Positions 1 through 11,800 of a stretch of 64,000 nt of DNA are shown here, piece after piece. Below the pieces are notes generated by a model. That model saw only the letters and a program-made list of their open reading frames with translations, was not told the DNA's origin and did no database searches. Source of the DNA: Rhododendron vialii (Eukaryota > Streptophyta > Magnoliopsida > Ericales > Ericaceae); contig NC_080569.1 in the NCBI RefSeq assembly GCF_030253575.1, positions 2,190,001 to 2,254,000 of the forward strand. The letters run 5' to 3'. The number at the start of each line of letters is the position of its first letter. The first letter of the stretch is position 1. Made by a program: the position numbers and the translations under genes.

Positions 1-1508
1 CTTGAATTTTGTGAGCTGTAAATAGGTTTCCAATTGGCATATCTTAGCTGTAGCAACAAATCGAGAGCCGCCCATTGAGACACATTGATACTGTTATCTC
101 TACTATTCGTATGGTACCAATTGCCCACCATTTTAGGATTGATACCGTATCAGCAATTAAATTACTAAAGAATATAGGGACTAAAAGACTTACAGGTTCC
201 TATATGGATTTAAAGGAACACATCAAATCAGCCTTGGATAGTTTCTTTTGTGCAGCATTATTACTCTTTTCCAAAACTAATACGAATCCTGTTAGGACCT
301 TAAACTGAAGTTCTTTCGCTATAAAAGACCCATGACTTTTAACTTGAGACCACAATGTATTGTGTTACAAAAGCCTAGGTAATCAATGATAGAACAAATG
401 TTTTGCAACACTTACAGGTTATGTTATTTTTTAGTTTTGGTTTTGAAAAAATATTTGAACTGAGAACTGACATTCTTTAGTAGCATGTTGTTCAGCATTG
501 CAACTGCTCCAAAAGAGTGGAAACACTGAAAACATGTGCAACAACGTTTCCCTTCTCCCTCACCCCGTCCTCCAACAACTCCCTCTCTCACCACCTCTAG
601 CCACCTAAGCACACCACCTTTTTGTTTTTTTGCTCGGCACCTAAGAACACCACCTTAAACCAGCGAAGAACCACTTGCGGTCACTCAAGCACCACTTCAC
701 CCTTTGCAACTCCCCTCGTTAACTCCTTACCCCTTTCACCACCATTCTCCGCACACACAGCCACATATCCCTACCCCAACACCCCCACTCAACCACCTCC
801 GTTCACAACATAAAACATTACAACTCCCCCTCCCCCCATCAAACCAGATACCCTCCTTTGCAACTATTTTCCTCAGCTCCCCATCACCTACAATGCTCAA
901 TCCTGTGAGGGCAATTTTGTTCCCTCTTCTCACATGGGAAGAAAATGGTGGTGTGCGGTGGTGTTTCGAGTTTTTTTTTTTTTTTTTTCTGTTACCAAAG
1001 GCAACCTCAGCTAGTTGAAATATTAGGGAGAAAACAAAATACAAGGTGAAAATCTCTAAATCACCAAATGAAAGGCAAAATCTATGCCTCCGAATACAAA
1101 AAGGTTGGCGGCAATCATATTATTCACTTCAATGCAATTTTGGATTAAAATCAACCAACTTGTCAAAGTTGAGCTTCAAAAAATATTTTGTTGTTATCTA
1201 GAGTTACAATACTATGATCTCCTTTCACCGCGGATGGCGCTATTTATGCTAGTGGGAAAGTCATAGTAGCATCACAATCTAACACTTATGGAAAAATCAT
1301 GGTCACATGTAAGGTTAAATCAAGAAAGTTTTTATGATCTTCAAAAGGCAAGGCAGCGGCCATTGTGATAACAACTCAAAAATGGTACTAGGTTTTCCAT
1401 GCTGTAGTTAGACGAAGAAAATTTTATTTACAAATGAGTACTAGTTTAGATCATTATACTAAAGTTTACATCTGGTAATCAAACAAAAGACAATATGAGC
1501 GTTAACTC
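1..1508. other. No recognised gene; probable long AHP intron or 3' flank
   Basis: This stretch lies downstream of the last visible exon of the minus-strand AHP gene. I searched by eye for the conserved C-terminal AHP exons (the CLQQVK.EY region and the following LE.Q segment) and did not find them, so they are either beyond the left edge or too diverged for me to see. A pyrimidine-rich stretch at about 540-850 and poly-T at 970-990 are low complexity. Short open frames, such as 75-308 on the plus strand, resemble nothing I know. Confidence 0.4.
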
Positions 1509-1510
1509 AC

Positions 1511-2404
1511 CCTTCAAAGTTCCTCGCCTCACAGAAGTTTCTGAAGGCGGCACACACATTTTTTACTCTCTGTGCACCGATGCTGTCAACCACAAAAACA
1601 CAAATCCTGTCAAACACTGGCAATACAATAGGACCATTATCCAATAACAATATGTCAGAAGAGTAGTCTAATGCTATTCTGAATCCACAATCGGATCTCT
1701 GGAGTTTTATTTCCCACACAAAAGAATGAAGTCCTGTGAGGATTTCAGTTTTGTATCCATGATTTTTTGCAAGGAAATACTAGTCAAATATTTTCAACTA
1801 TTCACGAGTATACAGATCAAATTATCAAACAGACATAGGAGTATAATCAAATCCGCACAGATACGAGATTTTTGGAGAAATAAAAGAATCAATAAGTACC
1901 TGGAACTACTACCCTTGAACTGGTGGACATGAGCATCCACCTTCTTGTAATCTACAATCTTTTGTTGTCTGTACCCAAACAAAAAACAACCCATTAATCA
2001 TTCCTGCATAACCAATATCCACACTCAAAACTACAACATAAGAAGAGATTAGCACATAATTCTCACAGAGCATTGGCCAAATCATTGAGAAGCTTCTCTG
2101 AATCTTCAAAGAATAGGGACACCACTTCAAACACAAACTCTGGGTTGCTCTCATCTTGCAATTTCTGAAGCTGCTTAAACTGATCATCCAAGAAACCCTT
2201 CTCGAATCCGAAAGAAAGGAACCCATCATTAAAAAAACCTCAGAGACACAAAATCAACAACATAGTTCAAAAACAATCCAAACCAAAAAAAAAAAAACCC
2301 ATATCAAATCTTCCGAATTTCTCTTCTTCTTTTTTACATACCTCAAGGATCAGAGTTTTTGAGTAGTCAACAAATTGTCTCTGCAACTGACTGGCTAGAT
2401 CCAT
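1511..2404 (-). CDS. Histidine-containing phosphotransfer protein (AHP type), 5' four exons, partial
   Basis: AHPs carry phosphate from cytokinin receptor histidine kinases to response regulators, moving between cytosol and nucleus. Four exons are visible on the minus strand: 2404-2342, 2197-2067, 1968-1900 and 1582-1511, each with GT/AG borders and compatible phases. They encode about 111 residues starting [11 protein letters not shown]. The stretch [10 protein letters not shown] and the phospho-acceptor motif [13 protein letters not shown] are classic for the family; His80 is the predicted phosphorylated residue and is intact, so this is not a pseudo-AHP. Arabidopsis AHPs are about 150 residues, so some 40 C-terminal residues are missing, on one or more exons to the left. 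The last visible exon ends at a normal donor, so the gene is cut by the window or by a long intron, not visibly broken. Confidence 0.88.
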
Positions 2405-2804
2405 GGCTTGCTCTCACTCGCAGCTGTCTATATCGCTTTCAGACGGTTGAAATACTTGATGAAAACTCGCAGATCTTTTTATGGAACCATTTCTCAAGAA
2501 GATGGGCTTCTTTTTATTCTTTTGGAAGGGCTTTTACGAGATTCTTGATCAGTTGATCGTATTGACTTCACAGATGGGGGAGCCCACAGATTCTTGTTAT
2601 CTTATTTTTTTGGGGGGAACATCAGATTCTTGTTATCTCTATATTAGCTTTGCGCGCGCCGTCCCCTCGCATAATCACCCTTTCCCTCTTGGATCGGATT
2701 CATCGGAAGAATTACTTAGGTCACATGTTACATCGTAATGCTACAATTTATAATGCACTACGATTATACATTTATGATTTTATTGATGTAGAGTTTACTA
2801 CTCC
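2405..2804. other. AHP upstream region, no further feature recognised
   Basis: This is the 5' flank and presumed leader and promoter of the minus-strand AHP gene. I see no convincing promoter element or other gene. A short direct repeat of a phrase ending in AGATTCTTGTTATCT occurs at about 2587 and 2629. Confidence 0.3.
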
Positions 2805-3290
2805 TATTAAGTGTATGAGCTTATGTGAATGAGTACTGTTAAAGAAAATCGAAAATAACGTAACGGCACTTTCGTATGACTACCGAAACATCATTTTTCT
2901 CTTGTTAATATAAATTACGGATAGAATTTAAAAGAAATAAAATATAACAATATTAATAAATAGGGCCACAAACAAGATAAACAATATTGCATGACGATTC
3001 GTCACGTTTACTTGACGTAAAATAAGTTTAAATACAGTCTCATCTACTGAAATGAACCATTGATTTAGTAAACTTCACCCGGTAAATTATTCCTGAAAAT
3101 AATTTAAATCCCTAAAATATCAACAGAGGCGTAGTTGACCCATATTTGTTTTAATAGGACAGTCATAAATCAGTTTCTTTTTGGTAATATCTAACTCTCT
3201 ATTTTACCTCCAAATCTAGTTCGGATTGCTTTCGCGGTTGCGCGATTCTTTGGTCACCCCTACTTTCTGTATACTATCTTTTTTTTTAGA
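2805..3290. repeat. Old dispersed duplication, copy A
   Basis: This block of about 485 bp recurs in diverged form in the same orientation at 4192-4880. Shared landmarks occur in the same order: a TATGTGAATGAGTA phrase, a GACGATTC..CACGTTTACTTGAC phrase, and a GTTGCG.GATTCTTTGGT..CCCCTACTT phrase. The two copies flank about 0.9 kb of repeat-rich DNA. They could be a segmental duplication or the ends of a degraded short element; I see no terminal motif that settles this. Confidence 0.65.
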
Positions 3291-3390
3291 AAAACTTTTA
3301 TGTATGAACTATGAAGACAAGGCTTGAGAGGCAGGAGCGGACCTACCTTGAAGCATGTGGGGTCACGTGCCCCCACTTTCATTATTATTA

Positions 3391-3722
3391 TTTTTTGATT
3401 CTGTATATATATTATACATGTCAAATATGTGCAAGTAAGCAATGTTTGGTGCAATGATAAAGTGCTCAAGTGTGTGTGTTCAAGTCCTTCCATTCCCCTA
3501 AGTTTTTTTACTGTATTTTTTATTTCAAAATCCTAGAACTATATATTTTTTATTTATTTATTTTTACTGTAATTTTTTTTTTATTCTGTATATGTATTAT
3601 TCATGTCAAATATGTGCAAGTAAGCAATGTTTGGTGCAATGATAAAATGCTCAAGTGTGTGTGTTCAAGTCCTCCATTCCCGTAAGTTTTTTTACTGTAT
3701 TTTTTATTTCAAAATCCTAGCA
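3391..3722 (+). repeat. Tandem duplication (about 180 bp unit) carrying a tRNA-like SINE motif
   Basis: Two near-identical units begin at about 3391 and 3575. Each contains GGTGCAATGATAAA(G/A)TGCTC followed by GTGTTCAAGTCC, which resemble the A and B boxes of a tRNA-derived Pol III promoter, and each ends in TTTCAAAATCCTAG. No cloverleaf can be drawn, so this is a SINE relic and not a tRNA gene. Confidence 0.55.
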
Positions 3723-3954
3723 CTAGAAAATGCTGCACGCCTAGGAGGAAAAACGAAAAAACGGAAATCTATCCTCCCATAGCTAGAACAAAGGTTTCCT
3801 CCTATTCTCCCAACGTCTTTGATCATTTGTGTAGTACTTAATACGGACTCGCACATTGCATTTGTAAGCTTTTGGTCCCCGAAACTTGTACTCGTAGAGT
3901 TAATAATAAGAACATAGATTATGAACATGTGATACTTTTGGTTTAAGACATATA

Positions 3955-3998
3955 GTCGAGGTGCGCAAGTTTGCCCAGTAGCTGGTTATTAAAACACA
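3955..3998 (+). repeat. Au-type SINE 3' end fragment
   Basis: The phrase GTCGAGGTGCGCAAG followed by a CC..TGGTTATTAAAA tail matches the typical 3' end of plant Au SINEs, also seen near 10240 and 11500. Only the tail is recognisable here. Confidence 0.45.
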
Positions 3999-4191
3999 TA
4001 TATACTTTAAAATTGTTACTTTATCATGAATGCTAAAAAAAAATTGGAATAAATGTTCTTAACGGTAACTCATATATTACGGTTGCAAAGAAAATTGGTG
4101 CCCCCACTATGTCTGTATGTCAAATTTCTGCACTACTATTGAGAGGTGATGGGCACCGTGCACAGTTGGATAATTGCATGTCTTGTTTAGG

Positions 4192-4880
4192 GATTTCAAC
4201 CATTATGTGAATGAGTAGCTGCCAAGAAAATTGGACCTAATGTAACGGTATTCCATGACTACTGAAAGATTACTCTTATCTCGCCAATATAAATAATGAG
4301 AAGGATTTAGTTATCGGTTGGCAAAAGAAAATTAATAGTAACAACAATAATGATCGAGTGTGGCCACAAATAAAACAAATAATCTTCGCATGACGATTCT
4401 TCACGTTTACTTGACATAAAGTAAGTTTCAATATAGTCGCATTCAACGAGATGAACTGTTCATATTGTAGACTTCGTTGTGTAAATTATTCGGAATTTTT
4501 TTTTTTACATCACTACAATAGGCATATTCGACTTGTAATTGTTTTAATAGGATTGTAATAGCTTTTAGTTTTGGTTATTAGATAGTCATAGGGAGGAAGC
4601 TATGGTACACAGAATGTATCGTATGTATTTAGTTTAGCTTGAGAAATCAAGTTTGTCTAGTTGGTTGTCTCATTCCTCTCCTCATTGGTAATCTGAGTTC
4701 GAATCCCACGGAGAGGTGGTTTGGATTTCGGGGCTATGGATAGACTTTGAACTTCCCATTGACTAATAAACTAACATTCCACTAACCCCTGCTTTATGAC
4801 CCAAAAAAATATATCTAATTCAGGTTGAATTTGTGGTTGCGTGATTCTTTGGTGCCCCTACTTACCATACAATATCTTTT
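4192..4880. repeat. Old dispersed duplication, copy B, interrupted by a SINE
   Basis: This is the second copy of the block at 2805-3290, in the same order and orientation. It is longer because a SINE-like insertion at about 4585-4805 is absent from copy A. Confidence 0.65.
4585..4805 (+). mobile_element. tRNA-derived SINE inserted in duplication copy B
   Basis: It contains GTCTAGTTGG as an A-box-like motif and, about 40 bp later, GAGTTCGAATCCC as a canonical B box. The insertion interrupts similarity to copy A of the local duplication, so copy A supplies an empty site. The family is not identified. Confidence 0.55.
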
Positions 4881-5278
4881 TCCGAAGAAGATATCGAGAC
4901 TTTTGACTTTTTTCATCTTTAGCTATTTTTTATCAATGTTTATTTTTTTATTTTTTACTTTTTGAATTATATAGCATATCTCTAGTTTATAAGTGTTTTT
5001 ATATTAAAATATAAAAATATTGACTGAAGACGCCAAAATACGCCAACTGGTACAACCATTTAATTTCAAAACTGATAACCAAACCCGGTGGCCAGTGAAT
5101 AGTTGGACAACTTGGATGAGCCCATGGGCCGCATGACATTGTAACATGTCCAAGCCCAATAAAATATCTTAACTCGGACCAATGCACAGTTCGGAATTTT
5201 GACCATTGTTTACATATCTTAACAAGGCCCGTTTTATTTAAAATGACGGCCCGGTTTTATATTCGGTTGACTTAATAA

Positions 5279-5517
5279 GGCCCCGTTCCAGAACAGAAAA
5301 AAATTCCTTATTTTTTAAGAAGGCAATTTCAAACTCAAAAATTATGGGCTTGTTGAAATCTAAAAATATGCAATATGGATCTTATTTGAAATATCTCATT
5401 GAGATCTTTTATACGATGCAAAAAAAATTAAAAAATTATTTTTCATTTATATTATTTTTGAGTTTGAAAATGTGAAATAAACTGCTTATTTTTTAAGAAG
5501 GTTTCTGAAACGGAGCC
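5279..5517. mobile_element. Tourist-like (PIF/Harbinger) MITE, 239 bp, TAA target duplication
   Basis: The terminal inverted repeats start GGCCCCGTTCCAGAA and end TTCTGAAACGGAGCC. The element is flanked by TAA at 5276-5278 and 5518-5520, the target duplication size and sequence of PIF/Harbinger MITEs. The interior holds an AATATGCAATATGGATCTT core shared with related copies at 16128, 35129 and 45284. No coding capacity. Confidence 0.85.
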
Positions 5518-5520
5518 TAA

Positions 5521-5999
5521 GTCACGTGGCTTTTCTTTTAATTAAAAAAAAATTTTAAATCGCATTTGTTGATTTTGCATCATTTTTTTTTTGAAATTAT
5601 TGATTCGTCTTAACGAAATAAATCAAAAAAGTAAAAAATTTATGAAAGAACCTCAAAATTATAAAATCGAAAAAGTCACATAATAATTGTGAGAATGTAT
5701 AACCGCGAGCATAAAAGCATTTTTAAAAACATCCAAAACTACTTAAATTTGCAAAAACGACAATTAAGAGCGCCAATGCAAATTGAGTGTTGAGAGCATG
5801 AACTAAAGATTATACTAAAAGATTACGTGACTATGCAAATTCCTACAACAATATACTATGTGCTTTATCAAACAATTAAAATGCTTTTGGTTTTTTTCGC
5901 CAATTTCAAATATCCTCTTAAAATTATTCATCCGTATATATATATATTTGGAATTCTTTTTGGTAATTTCCAAAACGCCAAAATTTAGAAAATGAAATT
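5521..5999 (+). promoter_or_regulatory. Upstream region of the FANTASTIC FOUR-like gene
   Basis: This is AT-rich DNA immediately before the start codon at 6000. A TATATATATATAT run at about 5936-5948 is the best TATA-box candidate and would give a leader of only a few tens of bases. No other motif stands out. Confidence 0.35.
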
Positions 6000-6608
6000 A
6001 TGAGTTTCTTCAACAAGACTTTTCGGTCAATTCTAGGTCTCTCCAACTCGGAGAACCAACCGACCTCCGGTCGCCGGTGTCCTCCCTCCCCCGGCGGATT
6101 ATCCTTGATATCCACAACCGCCGGCATTGCTTCGCCGGCCACCGTTCTAGAGTCCGTCGCCCTTAAACCTACGCCCTCCGCCGGAAAGAAAATCACCGTC
6201 TGTACTGACGACATGCATGACTCCATCGCCGGCTGTTTTAGACTGGTTGACTCGGCGGGAGACATCAGAGCCCGTTTGGACCGGTACTCGACGCTGACGG
6301 AATGCGTAGGGTTTGAGAGTTGTGATCTGACGTCGGCGCAGGTTTCGTTGGTGCCGTTAACGGCCGGAGCGAGGAAGAGAGAGACAATGCGGAGAGAAGA
6401 AGTGACGGTAGGAGGGAAAAATGAAAGAGAAATCTTGCCGCCTGTGATGTCGAGTTTGAACGAAACCGGACGGCCGAGGTTTAATCTGGAGAAGGCGAGG
6501 AAGGATGGGCGGTTACTGATTTACAAGGTTCGAAATGATCGTCCAGAGATCGTACGGACTGTTTTCCCGGAAGAAGATCGAATTAAAATTCGACTCATCG
6601 ATTTTTGA
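6000..6608 (+). CDS. FANTASTIC FOUR (FAF)-domain protein, single exon, 202 aa
   Basis: The FAF domain is a plant-specific module; the founding Arabidopsis members influence shoot meristem size through WUSCHEL, while FAF-like members are poorly known. This intronless frame encodes 202 residues. The C-terminal part (about 146-200) fits the domain: LPPVMSSLN, GRPRF, a KDGRLLIYKV strand, and an acidic-basic finish with RIKIRLIDF. An upstream TECVGFESCDLTS stretch (about 100-112) resembles the short conserved motif before the FAF domain in relatives. The first third is rich in Pro, Ser and Gly. Coding DNA is markedly more GC-rich than its flanks and no stop interrupts it. I cannot say which subfamily it belongs to. 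Confidence 0.75.
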   Translation: MSFFNKTFRSILGLSNSENQPTSGRRCPPSPGGLSLISTTAGIASPATVLESVALKPTPSAGKKITVCTDDMHDSIAGCFRLVDSAGDIRARLDRYSTLTECVGFESCDLTSAQVSLVPLTAGARKRETMRREEVTVGGKNEREILPPVMSSLNETGRPRFNLEKARKDGRLLIYKVRNDRPEIVRTVFPEEDRIKIRLIDF

Positions 6609-7600
6609 TCGAGGAGAAGAAGGAGGAGGAGGACGAGGTTATGCGAGTGATCGAAACGAATAGCATTGGCCAATATAAATTCATTTTTTGTATGGACTTA
6701 AAAGTTAGGAAAAAGTCTTCGAAGAACGAACATAATTTCAAAACACAATTGTCTCCGAAATCATTGTGTTTAAAGTTGTGTTTTAAAATTGGGCACATAG
6801 AATCGCTCGTTAGTTAGAGAGAGAAACAAAGGGTTGTTAGTGAATACTTTTGTAATTTAGGCTGTACAGAAAAATTCGTGCAATGGAATTTTGCTTACAG
6901 AGAGTCTGCTCTTCTTATTCTTCTTGTTTTGAGTTTTTGAAAATTGAAATGTTCGATTTGGATCAGTTCGTGAGAGGTTTGGTGGAGAGGAGAAAGGGGG
7001 GGTGATCCGGTGGCGGAGTTGTGATGTCTAGCAGCGGAGCAGTCAATGTGGATGCGATCAGATCAAGATCCAAGAGAGAGAACGAGGAGGAGAGAGAGAG
7101 AGGTAACGGATGATGAAGCTTCCCGCCACTTCTTTGAACTGAAAACGGAAGATTATAATTGAGAAAAAAAAAAAAAACACTAGAAACAGAGGATTGAGAT
7201 TTCATCTAGAGAAGATAAATAGATAATACAAAACCCAAACAGACTCATTAGTGTTTTGAAGCCCAAAGGGCCGAAAACAAGCCCAAATCTTGTTTGGGCC
7301 GAATTTTTTACTAGGCCGAAATAAATTACTTTAGCAAGCACGTGGGCTGATTTCCTCTATTATTTAAACGGACTAAAATTCAGTAAAGATACGGGTATTA
7401 ATTACCAATTAAAGTACCATTTAGCGAAACCTTTAGAGGCCCAAAAACAAACATAAACTTGTCTAAAGTCGTTAAGCTATAGAAAAACATTTTAAGAAAA
7501 ACTCAATATACCTTCTTCTTTTTTTTAATCTTGTTTAGCAAGCAGTGGTAGGAGTAGTAGTAGTTTTTTTTTGTTTTTTGTAATTTTTTGGGGTGGGACA
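6609..7600. other. FAF-like 3' flank and intergenic DNA, no gene seen
   Basis: The 3' flank of the FAF-like gene is followed by a GA-rich stretch (about 7060-7105) and AT-rich DNA. The open frame on the minus strand at 6963-7205 is low-complexity Pro/Ser/Phe sequence and is not supported as a gene. Confidence 0.35.
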
Positions 7601-7764
7601 ACCAATAATGAGAAAGATGACACTAATTGAAATTAAAGTAAAAAGAAGATTTTGTAACAAGCAAAATAATAATTGGTCTCCCCCCCCAACCAATAATGAG
7701 AGAGATGACACTAATTGAAATTAAAGTAGAAAGAAGATATTGTAACAAGCAAAATAATAATTGG
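7601..7764 (+). repeat. Two-copy tandem duplication, 88-bp period
   Basis: Units at 7601-7676 and 7689-7764 are almost identical, running from ACCAATAATGAGA to AATAATAATTGG and separated by a short C/T run. The low divergence suggests a young duplication. Confidence 0.85.
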
Positions 7765-8102
7765 GGACAAAAAAATGGCCAAGCAAATTATAGCGTTGCT
7801 ATTTTTTGTGGGCAAGCTTTTAGTATGAAAAAACAACTTTTCTTTTGCTATTTATACCCGGGCAAACTTTCATATTCTCGATTTAATAATGATGATAAAG
7901 TCAAAATGACAAAGACTAGCCTCGGAACTTTGAAGTTAACAATCATGCAAGCCTCTAGTGTCCCTTACGATTTTTTTTTTTGTTGGCGGTGAAATATGAT
8001 TTTCTTAGCAATAAACAAAAAAACTAGCAAACCAAATAAACTGGAAAGACATAATAGAAACTCAAAAAAAAACTAGCATATCAATTGTTGAATTCGAGGT
8101 TT

Positions 8103-8482
8103 TAGTGGCGGAGCCAGAAATCCCGCTCAGAGGGGGCACCATTTCACAACAAACTTAAAAAAATTCACAGTAAAATTTAACGAAGAAATACTGAGCACAA
8201 GAATTTAAGTATTCTTTAATAGACACAATAGCCTGAAGCCTAATGTATTCAAAAGATTATAAAAAAAAAAAAAAATACTAGCAATTTGCTATTTGTCTTT
8301 CTAAAACAAGCATTTAATTCTTGAAGTGGTCCATCGATTTGGTTGAAAATAAGTGAAAACAAAGTAAACAATAAGGCTCATACCCAAAATTTCCAATTTC
8401 TCTAACATTTTTTAAGTAGGTGTAGAGGATAAGATTCCAAAGGGGTACGTGACTCCCCTGGTCACATGTTGGCTCCGCCCCT
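8103..8482. mobile_element. Non-autonomous hAT (Tip100-like) element, about 380 bp
   Basis: The left end reads TAGTGGCGGAGCCA and the right end, reverse-complemented, AGGGGCGGAGCCA, typical of Tip100-type hAT termini. Flanking 8-mers at 8095-8102 and 8483-8490 match at 6 of 8 positions, consistent with an aged 8-bp target duplication. It lies just downstream of the DNase I-like gene. No transposase is encoded. Confidence 0.75.
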
Positions 8483-8864
8483 CGAGGGTAATGACTTCAC
8501 CTTGTCTGACAATACGACTTATTTTACAACCTACTACAGTTACATGGCAGTCAGAGAGTATCAAAATTGGGGACGACGACGTACGCAGTTGACAATGAAC
8601 GAGATGTTAGTTGCTTCATGGGTTCGGAACAATACCATGTCAGCCGTCTTTCCAATAAAAGAAGGGAAGGATTTATTAAGAAGATAAAATCACTCTGTAT
8701 CCACAAGAATTTACAGATTCGCCTAGGAGAGAGATGACAAAGTTGAAAAACCAGCCAGAAAACAAATAGAAGTGTATCAATTGCAGGAAAAGGAAGCAGG
8801 CCAAACATATGCTGCTCTTTGACAACAAGTAAAACTAAAAGGAGAAAAACGTTCAATTGCGCGC

Positions 8865-11800
8865 CTATCTACCTCTGTCTGTTTTCCATATACCCTTTGT
8901 TGAGGAAGAGTTTGTTATTTTTACAATTCTTTGTTTACGTTGCTTCGGCTTCCTATCGACATACTGTTCGACACCGCTTTCTGTCTTGGTTATGTCCACT
9001 TTCACGATGTGATGATCGGATGTCCCTTTGGAAGAAAAAACCGAGTACGAACCAGGAACAAACTTGTATGGCGAATCCGATGATGCCAATATGTAATCGA
9101 CCCTTGTTCCGTACTTGCACGTCCCCTGCACACCTGCATTTGAAAAGCGAAAACTACTGTCAAACGTGTTTTTCGTTTCCAATTTTCGGTTTCTTGAATG
9201 CAAAATCAGAAAAGTGAAGCCTAACTCGAACAAAAAAATTAAAGGAAGTTTCGTACTTTGGCCTTTGGCAATCATGACAACTGATTCACATTCCCCTGCA
9301 AAGTCTTTAGCATCCGTATATTGTTTGCTCTTCAAAAATCTCATCACCTCTGCCTTTGGTGTGGGCTTTCCCATTTCTTCATAATACTGGAACAGATACA
9401 TCAACGTCACAGGTTTTCTAAAGAACAGCTAGTTGACGTGAAGTTTTCAGAAATGTTAATGGGGATGAGGAACCAACCTTTACAATGTCTGTCCATCTTT
9501 CGGGTGAGTAATCTGTCTCATCAAAAGAATTGAGACCTCCGGCTAAAATATGTGGGCCATCATTAGACTCAATTATCGCATTAATCTGCTTCATTCGCCA
9601 ATTTTCGTCTAGGTGATCGAGGAGGGTGCTTTGGAAATTCACTTCTCCTACCCGTGGAATATCTATCGTGGCCCTCAGGACGTTCCTGCATCCAATGTTA
9701 AAGCACAAAGGAGTTAAAAAAATGGTAAGAAGAATAAACCAGGGAGATCCTATATGATTTTGTAAGTTTTTGGTCATGACTTGTCTAGCAGTACTACTTC
9801 GCATGACTAGAAAACTACCCACATTGTTTTTATTTGTATGGGGCTTGGTGTTGAACACCAGAATTTGTGTCAAAATCTGGTCTTTTTTTTTTTTTTGGCA
9901 TTCTCAAGAGGGCATTTCAGACTTGCTCACTAGCTGTCACATGACTAAAAAACTACCTAGATTGTTTGTTTTTGTATGGGGCTTAGTGTTGAACACCAGA
10001 ATTTGCATCCAAATCTATTTCTTTTTTCTTTTCTGGGGGAGTTCTCAAGAGGGCATTTCAGACTTGCTCACTAGCTGTATTGCATGGAGGGGAGGGAGGG
10101 ATAAAAAGGGATAATAAAAACAGAATTTGATCTGAGTAATAACACACCTTTCAAAATAATAATATTGATAATGTTTGCTAGAAAGTTTATAGGAGGGTTT
10201 GCTCGGTCATTAACTTCAGCGCTTCGAAATTAGTTGAGGTGTGCGCAAGCTGGCATGGACATCCGGTTATAAAAAATAAAAGATGTACAGAGGCATATAA
10301 TAATTGATCTAAACTAGCGGTGAGAGTCGAAGTTGCATGATAAACTTAACTCATATTTTACTAAAGATTGAAACTACTTCAGATTAGATTAAAGATTCTA
10401 AATTTTCTTGGTAAGAGAATCAATATTAGTTGTTTATGAATATATGTAGGTAAAATGGGAATTGTGTTGACTTTAAGCATGATAAATTTAACTCAAAGGC
10501 AGTAATTTTCTCTGCACGTATCCGCTTAAGAAGGGGTTTGTGTTGACTTAGAGATATTCCTGAGGAATCTTAGGTAACTGAGGAGTCCATGAATTGACAT
10601 TGGACACATTTTGATAATCAAAACTTGTGGGTAAAATAGCAAAGTTAGTTGCAGAAGATATATCCCACTAGACCTCTTGTAACGTGCCACAAGAAATTGG
10701 AACAAGCCATTTGTTAATAAGAGAATTTGCAAACCACTAAGCAATGTCCCGGGAGCTTTTTAACTAGCGGTGAGAGTTGAACTTGAGAGTCTCAAGGGGT
10801 AAGCTTATTATTCACTATCATGCTCCCACGTATGGTCCCACTCGACTAACCTCGTGAAACAAAAACAGTTTCAGTATTTGGTTACATACGATATAGTAAG
10901 CTTAAATTACACCCAACGTAAGATTTGGAAAAAATTCAAAAGGAACATTTTTCAACATTTGGTGGAGTAGTTGAACATACTGGCTATAGATCGTTAGAGC
11001 TTATAACAACGCCATCGACTATCTGGTGATTCTTTGACAGTAATCTTACATTAATAGGGAAATCTTTTTGATCAAGTACAGAAGAACACTGAATGTGATA
11101 GAAAATATCGAAGAAGTAGGTGAAATTTTGAGTGATCTATACAGCTGTGTATTGCAATACATCTCCACAGGACCACTCTGGTGGGAGGATAATTAGTACT
11201 ACCTTTTTTCCTATATACTATATAAAACCAGACAGGCTGTAGAAGCCAAATCAGAAATGGGTTGCGAAAAAGTATTTTGGGTGAGAACTGAGAACAGTAG
11301 CTGGGGTGCTAAATTGCTAGTGCCACGGCAGCAGCAGCAGCTAATTCCACTGACGATTGGCATGGCAACATGGCCACGGATATTCAATGGGAATGGTAGG
11401 TGTGAGGTCGCATATTCGAATTTCACAGAGGTTAAATATTTCAAACTTTAGAGTCTATGGAGGGTTATCCCGGTTGTTAACTTCCGAAATTAACGAGCTG
11501 TACATAAGCTGATACAAACATCTGATTATAAAAGAAAAGAATCAAGAATGTAAGCCCTTAAATTCCAAGCAATAGCATAAATTACTCAGGTGCAACTTGA
11601 TTTGGGCAATAAATGACGGTGTGATAATTCGGTTGAAGAAAGTACTTGGGTGGGAATAGTATCGTGCTGAATTGCTATTGCCAAAGAAGTACCGGCAGGT
11701 ACACAAAAGGCTCATAATTGCCATGAAAGACCAAATTTTTACTCAGACTTTCATGTTTATTTTGTCAACGGACAAGATGGTAAAAGTAAAACAGACCAAG

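Noticed and set aside
75-308. 77-codon open frame on the plus strand near the left edge
   Set aside because: No family resemblance, no neighbouring exons and ordinary AT-rich composition; not enough to call a gene.
3420-3530. Possible tRNA gene at the A/B-box-like motifs, and likewise at 4660 and 49498
   Set aside because: No acceptor stem or cloverleaf can be drawn; they are better explained as tRNA-derived SINEs.
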